A stretch of 34,872 nucleotides of DNA from assembly GCA_947451425.1 (NCBI GenBank), contig CANGAC010000010.1, positions 1 to 34,872 of the forward strand, written 5' to 3'. Positions 1-7,731 of this stretch are shown one piece after another (the stretch's first letter is position 1; the number at the start of each line of letters is the position of its first letter). Under the pieces are notes generated by a model. That model did not search any database. It was not told the DNA's origin and was given only the letters and a program-made list of their open reading frames with translations. The stretch comes from Bacteriovoracaceae bacterium (GTDB lineage Bacteria > Bdellovibrionota > Bacteriovoracia > Bacteriovoracales > Bacteriovoracaceae). The translations under genes were made by a program, and so were the position numbers.

Positions 1-2
1 TG

Positions 3-851
3 AAAGACGGGAATAAGTTCTATTTCAATTCAAGCCTTGATCGCGTCGACTATATCTGGGAAGGATTGAAGAACGCTCGTCAGGATCTTATTTCTCCTGT
101 GGCATACGAAGATTTCCGTATTCTTCTTGTTCAGTATGACCACCACCAGAAAAGAAAAGAATGGTTCTTCCGTCATAAGATTCTCGACGCTCTGAACTGG
201 TTCGCTCTTCCCGTCATCTTCCTCTTCAGCGCTTATCTTATTCAGGTGCGTGAAGTTCTCATTCATCAACAGGGAATGTATTTCTTCCGCCTGTTTATGT
301 TCTCCCTTCTTATCATTCTCATGACCACGGTTCTCTTCTCTCTCGGTCTCAAGAAATTTATCTTTGACCGTAAGATTGCTGAACAGCTTGATGATCCTTC
401 GAAAGAAAAAGCGCGTGATCTGGAATTTGAAGGTGTGATCCTTCATCGCTCGAAGCTCCTTCAGATGGTTTTCTCAAGTTTTCTCTTTACCTTCGTGGTC
501 TACTCAGACATCAATCTCTATTCGATCACGAAAGTGAAGGATGATATTGCCAGCATGGATCTCAAGAAAGGTCGCTCAATCGTCATTGATAACCGTTACA
601 ACTGTTTTAACTGCCGCTACGAACTGAAAGATGGTGATGCCGTGATCTTTGGTAAAGGCTACATCGGACAAATCATGGCCAAGGGCGGAGACATGGTCGG
701 TGAAGTGTCACAAGACAAAACTGGTCGTATGATTGCCAGTGAGAACATCCAGGAAGTTCCTGCAGGGTTTGTTGCCATAAAAGCTGCCAACGGAAAGGAT
801 ATCGTTTTTGTCAGGACTGAAGAGTTAATAGGTAAAATCCGCCGAGACTAG
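3..851 (+). CDS. Membrane protein with possible signal peptidase I (S26)-like C-terminal domain; 5' end outside window
   Basis: The frame of ORF 66..851 stays open to the left edge (KDGNKFYFNSSLDRVDYIWEGLKNARQDL...). Three or so hydrophobic segments are followed by a soluble C-terminus (GYIGQIMAKGGDMVGEV...EVPAGFVAIKA...RTEELIGKI). Confidence 0.7.
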   Translation, partial: KDGNKFYFNSSLDRVDYIWEGLKNARQDLISPVAYEDFRILLVQYDHHQKRKEWFFRHKILDALNWFALPVIFLFSAYLIQVREVLIHQQGMYFFRLFMFSLLIILMTTVLFSLGLKKFIFDRKIAEQLDDPSKEKARDLEFEGVILHRSKLLQMVFSSFLFTFVVYSDINLYSITKVKDDIASMDLKKGRSIVIDNRYNCFNCRYELKDGDAVIFGKGYIGQIMAKGGDMVGEVSQDKTGRMIASENIQEVPAGFVAIKAANGKDIVFVRTEELIGKIRRD

Positions 852-858
852 GTCCCTT

Positions 859-886
859 TTCACAAATTTTTATCTCCCGGTATAAT
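859..886 (+). promoter_or_regulatory. Putative sigma70 promoter: TTCACA - 16 nt - TATAAT
   Basis: -35 like 859-864 (5/6 to TTGACA), perfect TATAAT at 881-886 inside the hairpin. Confidence 0.5.
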
Positions 887-918
887 TGAGCAACACTCAT
901 TTTACCGGGAGTTTTTTT
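874..918 (+). terminator. Intrinsic-terminator-like hairpin (CTCCCGGTA...TACCGGGAG + T7) abutting the next start codon
   Basis: Perfect 9-bp arms 874-882 and 903-911, inner TGAG/CTCA pairing, then TTTTTTT 912-918. Confidence 0.7.
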
Positions 919-1515
919 ATGCAAAGGTTTCTCGGATTTCTTCTCATTTCATTCGTGTTCGTTGCTTCACAGGCCAGAGCTGATCTCCTGATTGAGCCAG
1001 TCGTGGGTTACTCCATGGGCATCAATGGAGAATTTGCTAAGGGTAAGGTCTCTGGCGGGGGAACTACCACCAAAGATTCTTTCTCAGGTGGGAGCGGAGG
1101 TTCCTTTGGCGGTCGTCTCGGATTCCAGAAATTAGGTTTCCAGATCGGTGCTGACTATCTCCATAGTTCGATCAACCCTGATGACAAGGCTTTGAAGGGG
1201 AATCTTTCTTTTGATGAATGGGCGGGCTTCGTAGGTTTTGAGTTTCCGATCCTTCTTCGCGTCTACGGCGGATATATTTTCTCAGCGGAAGGTCAGGGGA
1301 AATACGTTTCAGCTGGAACGACTCAGAAGCTAACTTTAAAAGACGGTTCAGGAGTTAAAGCAGGACTTGGTTTTACTCTCTTACCTTTCCTCGATATCAA
1401 CCTTGAATATCGCCACGGAACTTTTGGTGAGTGGAAAGCCGGATCGACGAAAGTCACCGGTGACGTAAACTACAGCGTCTATATGATTGGTCTCTCTCTT
1501 CCGTTCACAATCTAA
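919..1515 (+). CDS. Small outer-membrane beta-barrel protein (OmpA/OmpW-like porin fold)
   Basis: Signal peptide MQRFLGFLLISFVFVASQARA, then alternating amphipathic strands and Gly-rich turns ending in aromatic/hydrophobic residues. Preferred start is ATG 919 rather than 886. Confidence 0.7.
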   Translation: MQRFLGFLLISFVFVASQARADLLIEPVVGYSMGINGEFAKGKVSGGGTTTKDSFSGGSGGSFGGRLGFQKLGFQIGADYLHSSINPDDKALKGNLSFDEWAGFVGFEFPILLRVYGGYIFSAEGQGKYVSAGTTQKLTLKDGSGVKAGLGFTLLPFLDINLEYRHGTFGEWKAGSTKVTGDVNYSVYMIGLSLPFTI

Positions 1516-1526
1516 GCACAAATAAG

Positions 1527-1555
1527 AAGGCCCTCTTTCGAGGGCCTTTCTTTTT
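1527..1555 (+). terminator. Intrinsic terminator AAGGCCCTC-TTTC-GAGGGCCTT + T-rich tail
   Basis: 9-bp perfect stem (1527-1535/1540-1548) followed by TCTTTTT. Confidence 0.85.
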
Positions 1556-1940
1556 ATCCTGCATCTTCTTTTATTTTTTCTGTTTTTTCCTGTTCCTCAA
1601 CATAGAGCTGAGAAGCAATCGTCTCATTCCCCCAGGCGATGAAAGCATCGTCATGTTGGTACATGGTGATGGTTTCCCAGGGACAATCTTGTGAGCAGTT
1701 CTGGCAACCGATACAGCGCTGAAGATCAATCTCCACCATCTGCTGATAGCCAGGGTTCTTCGCATCCGGACCAGGAACAAGTTCGATGCAATCAACCGGA
1801 CAACCGGCAATACAGACTTCACAACCAGTACAGCCTGATTGGTGAACAACTGCGATGAGTTTTGGTGGTTTCTTACCCTTTCTTTGTGGCTTAAAACGGG
1901 CCGTGTGAAACGGGTTCTCTACCTTGATGTTATCGCTCAT
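1554..1940 (-). CDS. 4Fe-4S dicluster ferredoxin
   Basis: CTGCEVCIAGCPVDC and CIGCQNCSQDCP motifs; MSDNIKVENPF start at 1940 chosen over the 2024 start. Confidence 0.85.
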   Translation of the reverse strand: MSDNIKVENPFHTARFKPQRKGKKPPKLIAVVHQSGCTGCEVCIAGCPVDCIELVPGPDAKNPGYQQMVEIDLQRCIGCQNCSQDCPWETITMYQHDDAFIAWGNETIASQLYVEEQEKTEKIKEDAG

Positions 1941-2109
1941 ATTTTTCCTTAGCTTAGAACAATCCCGATTATACACGGGCCGGTAAAACCTATAAAGGGT
2001 TTCCGCTCGATTTCGGGAAGACATTAGAGCGTTCTAGAGATAAAACTTAGTCGACAAAACAGCAACCAAATAATAAATATTTACAGTCTTTTTCCGGGGA
2101 TATTATTCC

Positions 2110-5100
2110 ATGACAACTCGCAAACTCCGCTTTGTCACAGCTGCCAGCCTTTTCGATGGCCATGATGCCTCCATCAACATCATGAGAAGGCTTCTTCAAT
2201 CAAAAGGGGTTGAGGTCATTCACCTGGGCCACAATCGCTCTGCCCTGGATGTGGTGGAAGCAGCCCTTGCCGAAGACGCTCACGCTATCGCGCTCTCGTC
2301 TTATCAGGGCGGGCATATGGAGTACTTCACGTATGTTCGCGAACTCCTGGATCAGAACGGTGGAAAGAATGTCCGGATTTTTGGCGGCGGAGGTGGCGTT
2401 ATCACTCCTCCGGAAATGCATGAGCTTCATAAACGCGGCATCACCCGGATCTATCACCCTAATGATGGAACGGCACTGGGGCTTAATGGAATTATCGATG
2501 ACATGATCGCCAAGTGTGATTACTCAACGATCGATGACTTTGATTTTAAAAAACTTCCGGGTAAAAAGCTTTCATCTTACGAAATGGCCAAGGTCATTAC
2601 CTTCATCGAAGACAAGCGCGAGTTTCCTTTTCCAGTTACCGCCGCGAACATTCCCGTCTTCGGAATTACCGGAACCGGTGGCGCCGGGAAATCTTCTCTC
2701 ATTGATGAACTTCTTCTTCGCTTTCACAGATATTATCCAAACAAAAAAGTGGCCCTCGTTTCTGTTGATCCGACGAAAAAGAAAAACCAGGGCGCCCTTC
2801 TGGGGGACCGGATCCGTCTTGGTTCTGCGAGCTATGATAATTTTTATGTGCGCTCTCTTGCGACCCGCGACTCGTCGAATGAACTTTCTCCGGAAATCCG
2901 GAAAGTAGTTCAATTCCTGAAGTCACAGCCGGTAGATCTTATTCTCGTCGAGACATCCGGTATCGGTCAGGCCTCAGATGAGATCACGAAAGTCGCGGAT
3001 AAAACTTTATACGTGATGACTCCCGAGTATGGGGCTTCTACTCAGCTTGAAAAAATTGAGATGCTTGAAGTGGCGGATTTTATCGCCGTCAACAAATTTG
3101 AAAAACCACGTTCAGAAGACGCTCTCCGTGACGTGAGAAAACAATATCGCAGAAATAAACAACTCTTCGCAGGTCATCCCGGTTCTCCTGAAGACCAGGA
3201 TCTTCCTGTCTTCGGAACCATGGCCTCGAAGTTCAACGACGTGGGAGTCAACGCTCTCTTTCAGGAAATCGTGAAAGCGGTGAACTTCCCTACAGCAGCT
3301 GATCTCGCGAAAATTCCGGTTGAACGTGCCCCCACTAAAAAACAATCGATCATCCCAGCTTCCCGGATCAATTATCTTCAGGGAATTTCCGACACGCTTA
3401 AGACTTACAACAAGAAAACTCAGGAGTCGGTAGAAAAACTCCGTCGCTATGAAGCCCTCGTTGCCGTAGAAAAAATTCTTTCTGAGAAATCTGTGTCAGA
3501 GAATAAGTTGAGTGTAGAAAAAGAACTCACGACAGAACTTTCCGCACTGAAAGAATTCGATAACATCGTCGATCAGTACACTAAAGGCGAATACACTTAC
3601 GTCGTTCGTGGCAAGGATATTAAGTCTTCCACGAAATACGAATCACTCTCGCACTCCATGATCTCGAAAGTGGGATTTCCGAAATTTCATTATCCTTCTG
3701 AGAAATATCATTTTGTCCGGAACCAGAATCTTCCGGGCTTCTATCCTTTTGCGGCCGGAGTCTTCCCGTTTAAGCGTGCCGATGAAGATCCGAAGCGCCA
3801 GTTTGCCGGGGAAGGCGGGCCATCCCGCACGAATGCCCGTTTCCACTACCTCTCGAAAAATGATACGGCCAAGCGTCTTTCTACTGCCTTTGATTCCGTC
3901 ACCCTTTATGGTGAAGATCCGGCGACTCGTCCGGATATTTACGGAAAAGTCGGTGAGTCCGGAGTTTCCATCTGTACTCTTGAAGACATGATGGACCTCT
4001 ATAAAGGATTTGATCTTCTCTCACCTTCAACATCCGTTTCCATGACGATCAACGGACCGGCCCCGATTATTCTCGCGATGTTCATGAATACGGCCATCAA
4101 TCGCTCTCTCCCGGAAAATGACCAGGAGAACAGAGAGAAGATGGTGGAAGTGATGAAGCAGGTCCGTGGAACTGTCCAGGCCGATATTCTGAAAGAAGAC
4201 CAGGCCCAGAACACTTGTATTTTCTCCCTTGAGTTTGCACTCAAGATGATGGGAGATGTTCAGGAATTTTTCTGTAAGCACAAAATCAGAAATTACTACA
4301 CCGTCTCGATTTCCGGTTATCACATTGCTGAAGCGGGGGCGAATCCTATTACCCAGCTTGCTCTCACACTTTCTAACGGCTTTACCTACGTTGAGTACTA
4401 TCTCTCGCGTGGTCTACCCGTGGATGACTTCTGCGAGAATCTTTCGTTCTTCTTCTCCAATGGTCTGGATCCTGAGTACACCGTCCTTGGCCGTGTTGCT
4501 CGTAAGATCTGGGCGGTAGCGATGAAAGAAAGATACGGAGCTTCGGATAAATCACAAAAGCTTAAGTATCACATTCAGACTTCCGGCCGTTCCCTTCACG
4601 CTCAGGAAATCGATTTCAACGACATCAGAACGACTCTTCAGGCGTTCATGGCGCTTTCTGATAATTGTAATTCTCTTCACACAAATGCGTACGATGAAGC
4701 CATCACTACGCCGACAGAAGAGTCAGTGAGACGAGCGATGGCGATCCAGCTCATTATCAACCGTGAATTTGGTCTCAACAAAACCGATAACCCTATGCAG
4801 GGCTCTTACATTGTCGAAGAGCTTTCTGATCTAGTGGAAGAGGCAGTTCTTGCGGAATTTGAAAGAATCTCGGACAAGGGCGGTGTTCTTGGTTCCATGG
4901 AATCTATGTACCAGCGTGGGAAGATCCAGGAAGAATCACTTTATTATGAAACGCTGAAGGACACGGGTGCATATCCGATTATCGGCGTGAACACTTTCCT
5001 TCCGGAAAAACAGGCAGAGTGGAAGCCGATTGAGATGTCCCGGGCATCCAATGAAGAAAAGAATGAGCAGATCAGGCGCCTTGAAGTTTTCAAGGCAAAA

Positions 5101-5262
5101 AACAAAACCCGTTCTGCAGATTGCCTGAAAAAACTAAGAGACACTGCACTCGCCGGTGGAAATATTTTTGAAGAGCTCCTCACAGCAGTCCGTTATTGCA
5201 GCTTAGGCGAGATCACTTCCGTCCTCTATGAAGTGGGTGGCCGCTATAGAAGGAACATGTAA
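2110..5262 (+). CDS. icmF: Fused isobutyryl-CoA mutase (B12-binding domain + G-protein chaperone + mutase)
   Basis: N-terminal DGHDASINIMRRLL B12 domain, GTGGAGKSS P-loop, mutase region PFAAGVFPFKRADEDPKRQFAGEGGPSRTNARFHYLS. Confidence 0.95.
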   Translation: MTTRKLRFVTAASLFDGHDASINIMRRLLQSKGVEVIHLGHNRSALDVVEAALAEDAHAIALSSYQGGHMEYFTYVRELLDQNGGKNVRIFGGGGGVITPPEMHELHKRGITRIYHPNDGTALGLNGIIDDMIAKCDYSTIDDFDFKKLPGKKLSSYEMAKVITFIEDKREFPFPVTAANIPVFGITGTGGAGKSSLIDELLLRFHRYYPNKKVALVSVDPTKKKNQGALLGDRIRLGSASYDNFYVRSLATRDSSNELSPEIRKVVQFLKSQPVDLILVETSGIGQASDEITKVADKTLYVMTPEYGASTQLEKIEMLEVADFIAVNKFEKPRSEDALRDVRKQYRRNKQLFAGHPGSPEDQDLPVFGTMASKFNDVGVNALFQEIVKAVNFPTAADLAKIPVERAPTKKQSIIPASRINYLQGISDTLKTYNKKTQESVEKLRRYEALVAVEKILSEKSVSENKLSVEKELTTELSALKEFDNIVDQYTKGEYTYVVRGKDIKSSTKYESLSHSMISKVGFPKFHYPSEKYHFVRNQNLPGFYPFAAGVFPFKRADEDPKRQFAGEGGPSRTNARFHYLSKNDTAKRLSTAFDSVTLYGEDPATRPDIYGKVGESGVSICTLEDMMDLYKGFDLLSPSTSVSMTINGPAPIILAMFMNTAINRSLPENDQENREKMVEVMKQVRGTVQADILKEDQAQNTCIFSLEFALKMMGDVQEFFCKHKIRNYYTVSISGYHIAEAGANPITQLALTLSNGFTYVEYYLSRGLPVDDFCENLSFFFSNGLDPEYTVLGRVARKIWAVAMKERYGASDKSQKLKYHIQTSGRSLHAQEIDFNDIRTTLQAFMALSDNCNSLHTNAYDEAITTPTEESVRRAMAIQLIINREFGLNKTDNPMQGSYIVEELSDLVEEAVLAEFERISDKGGVLGSMESMYQRGKIQEESLYYETLKDTGAYPIIGVNTFLPEKQAEWKPIEMSRASNEEKNEQIRRLEVFKAKNKTRSADCLKKLRDTALAGGNIFEELLTAVRYCSLGEITSVLYEVGGRYRRNM

Positions 5263-5834
5263 TGAAAAAGATCTATACCAAGACCGGCGATCAGGGAGAC
5301 ACGGGACTCGTGAGCGGGACGCGTATTTCCAAGGCTGATCCCAGGATAGACCTTTACGGTGAACTGGATGATTTCAATTCCCGTCTGGGCTTTGCCATTG
5401 CTCTCATTGATAATGAGAAAGCACTCTCAAGTTCCATTACGATTCTTCACCATCTCCAGTCTGCCGTTTTCGATCTGGGATCCAACCTTGCGTGCGAAGC
5501 CCCTAAAAGATTGGAATACAAACTTCCGCAGATCACAGAGGGTTTCATCAAAGAGCTTGAGCAGGAAATTGACCGTTTGGAAAATGAACTCAGTCCTTTA
5601 AAGCATTTCATTCTCCCTGGCGGAACTCAAGCAGCAGCTGCCTTCCACGTCGCCAGAACCGGTGCCAGGAATGTAGAAAGGAAGTTAGTGAAATTTACGG
5701 CCGAAACCGGGGAAGACGCACCGATTCTGGGACTGATCCTACTGAATCGCACTTCGGATTATCTTTTTGTCCTCGCCCGCTATGTGAATAAAGTGCAGGG
5801 TGGAGCCGAGAAGAGCTGGATTCCAAGAAAGTAA
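5262..5834 (+). CDS. PduO-type cob(I)alamin adenosyltransferase
   Basis: KIYTKTGDQGDTGLVSGTRISKADPRIDLYGELDDFNSRLG N-terminal signature; TAATG overlap with icmF. Confidence 0.93.
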   Translation: MKKIYTKTGDQGDTGLVSGTRISKADPRIDLYGELDDFNSRLGFAIALIDNEKALSSSITILHHLQSAVFDLGSNLACEAPKRLEYKLPQITEGFIKELEQEIDRLENELSPLKHFILPGGTQAAAAFHVARTGARNVERKLVKFTAETGEDAPILGLILLNRTSDYLFVLARYVNKVQGGAEKSWIPRK

Positions 5835-6623
5835 TTACTGCTGCTTCTGATGAAGGTCTTCAATCCCCGAAATCTTCTCTCCGACTGTGTAGCGCATGAA
5901 CTTCTGTGACATGAGATAAGCGGCAATCACCGCAACTTCCATGATCGTTAAGATCACAACTTTACTGGCGGCTATGTTACCCGACGAGATTCCAAGAAAT
6001 CCTCCGCCATTGATCATTTTATTCACAAAATAAACCGGGAGTAAAATCATCGATAAAAGAATCGAGAGATCAATGACGAATGAGAACGAGGAAAGAACCG
6101 GAGACTTGGATTTTATTTCGTCTTTCGACAGTTTAATCCGCGTTCTGGCACGTTTCCTGACATCAACTTCCTGGGCAGAATAGATTGAACTTTTCTCTCC
6201 CGGGTGATTTTTGTTCCAGGTCTGGTTTTTATCCCGCGCACCGGTAAAATCCGCTTTCAGTTCATATTGGACGCGGTCTTTGAATGGTCCAGGGAAAGTC
6301 AGCAGTTCAATTAACCGTTGATCCATCTTGGAGGCGAGAAGCGTAATGAAGGTATCACCCACTTTGATTTCATCGCCTATGAATATTTCTGAATGATCAA
6401 TTCTGATTCCGTTGAGGTAGGTTCCGTTTTTTGAACCCAGATCAATCAGTTCCAGCCGGTCTTCTTTGAGAATGAGCCGACAATGTTTGCCACTCATTTT
6501 TGAATCTTCCAGGACATAATCAACTTCGGAACTCCGGCCAAAAGTCACATACTGAGCGAGGCCCGCTGAAATTTCCGAACGGATGTTGAGTTTCGTATTC
6601 ACGATTTGTAGAACTGCTTTCAA
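5835..6623 (-). CDS. FHA-domain protein with C-terminal RDD-like membrane domain
   Basis: FGRSSEVDYVLEDSKMSGKHCRLIL...LIDLGSKNGTYLNGIRI FHA motif; C-terminal two-TM segment ending YTVGEKISGI. Probable TTG start at 6623, just after the grxB stop. Confidence 0.8.
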   Translation of the reverse strand: MKAVLQIVNTKLNIRSEISAGLAQYVTFGRSSEVDYVLEDSKMSGKHCRLILKEDRLELIDLGSKNGTYLNGIRIDHSEIFIGDEIKVGDTFITLLASKMDQRLIELLTFPGPFKDRVQYELKADFTGARDKNQTWNKNHPGEKSSIYSAQEVDVRKRARTRIKLSKDEIKSKSPVLSSFSFVIDLSILLSMILLPVYFVNKMINGGGFLGISSGNIAASKVVILTIMEVAVIAAYLMSQKFMRYTVGEKISGIEDLHQKQQ

Positions 6624-6624
6624 A

Positions 6625-7257
6625 TTAACTCCAAAGATCCTGATGATAGTTAAACTGACATAACTCTTTGACTGACTGAAGATACGCATGGATCTTGTCA
6701 GGAAATTGAAATTCCGGGACAACGTAAAGTCCCCAAAGATGGGCGGCGATCATAATGTCTTTCAATGTTAAGTTAGCTGATTCAAAAAAAGGTTCAAGAT
6801 TTTTTTCCAGATTCATGAGCAGGGGAAGCAGTTCTTCTTTGAATGCCGGAGCTTTTTTCACCAGATCTTTAAATGGTCCGCGTTTTTCTTCTTTCTGTTT
6901 CTGAAAATAGGCCCGGGCAGACGGAGTAAACTCCGCCGTTTGTATCCAGTAAGGCATCGCGAGTGAATGGACAGCGTTGTTCACGTCTTTGATGAAAGCT
7001 TCAGCTTTTGAAAGATCGGCGTTAGATTGCAGTTTGTTCTTCACATCAAGGCGCCGGATAATATCAAGACTTTCCCGCATGGGAACGGCATCGAAGCTCA
7101 TGATGGGCAGGATTTTTACACCAATCAAATCAGTGGGAGTTTTAAGATCATCATAGGCCAGAGGCCTTGAATCATACGGGAGATTCAGAAATCCCAGGGA
7201 CATCCGGACCCGAACGCAGTACGGACAATGCACATAATGATAAAGGACTAACCCCAT
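6625..7257 (-). CDS. grxB: Glutaredoxin 2
   Basis: LYHYVHCPYCVRVRMSLGFLNLPY with CPYC active site; VPIMxSFDAVPMRESLDII-like Grx2 pattern. Confidence 0.88.
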   Translation of the reverse strand: MGLVLYHYVHCPYCVRVRMSLGFLNLPYDSRPLAYDDLKTPTDLIGVKILPIMSFDAVPMRESLDIIRRLDVKNKLQSNADLSKAEAFIKDVNNAVHSLAMPYWIQTAEFTPSARAYFQKQKEEKRGPFKDLVKKAPAFKEELLPLLMNLEKNLEPFFESANLTLKDIMIAAHLWGLYVVPEFQFPDKIHAYLQSVKELCQFNYHQDLWS

Positions 7258-7268
7258 AAACTTCCCTG

Positions 7269-7306
7269 TTCCTGAGTATTATAGGTCTAAGTGCTCAGGA
7301 ATCCAA
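7269..7306 (-). promoter_or_regulatory. Putative grxB promoter (TTGGAT-N17-TATAAT) bracketed by inverted repeat TTCCTGAG/CTCAGGAA
   Basis: Minus-strand -35 at 7301-7306, -10 at 7278-7283; 8-bp perfect repeat arms 7269-7276 and 7294-7301. Confidence 0.5.
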
Positions 7307-7393
7307 TCCTTCGGGCGCAATTGATCAGTTCAGGACGTTGTAATTGTGGTAAACTGGCTGTACAAAAGTCCCGTATTGCGGAGAAAAACTCTT

Positions 7394-7729
7394 ATGGAAC
7401 AATCACTTATCGAAATCACACCAAAGGCGCTGGAAGAGATCCAGGTCATTGCCCGTAATGAAAATCCAGATGGCAACAAAGGTTTGCGCCTGGCCGTTAC
7501 TGGCGGTGGATGTTCAGGTCTTTCCTATAAGATCGAATTCAGTGAACAGAAGCCCAAAGATAACATTCTCGATTTCAGTGGCGTAAAAGTTTTCGTGGAT
7601 CCTAAGTCACTCATCTATCTCAAGGGTATTGTGCTTGATTATAAAGATGGTCTTAATGGCAAAGGCTTCGTCTTTGATAATCCGAATGCGAAGAACACTT
7701 GCGGCTGCGGAGAATCTTTCTCCGTCTGA
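7394..7729 (+). CDS. Iron-sulfur cluster assembly accessory protein (IscA/ErpA family)
   Basis: LRLAVTGGGCSGLSYKIEF and C-terminal NTCGCGESFSV; A-type carrier cysteines. Confidence 0.92.
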   Translation: MEQSLIEITPKALEEIQVIARNENPDGNKGLRLAVTGGGCSGLSYKIEFSEQKPKDNILDFSGVKVFVDPKSLIYLKGIVLDYKDGLNGKGFVFDNPNAKNTCGCGESFSV

Positions 7730-7731
7730 AC

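Noticed and set aside
1941-2109. Cobalamin riboswitch upstream of icmF
   Set aside because: No B12-box-like sequence found by eye and the leader is short and AT-rich.
4027-4323. Numerous ORFs antisense or out of frame to icmF, flg genes, astA and others (e.g. 2210-2506, 3713-3991, 11307-11714, 22144-22494)
   Set aside because: They overlap strongly supported genes, have atypical composition, and are expected shadow ORFs of well-codon-biased coding sequence.
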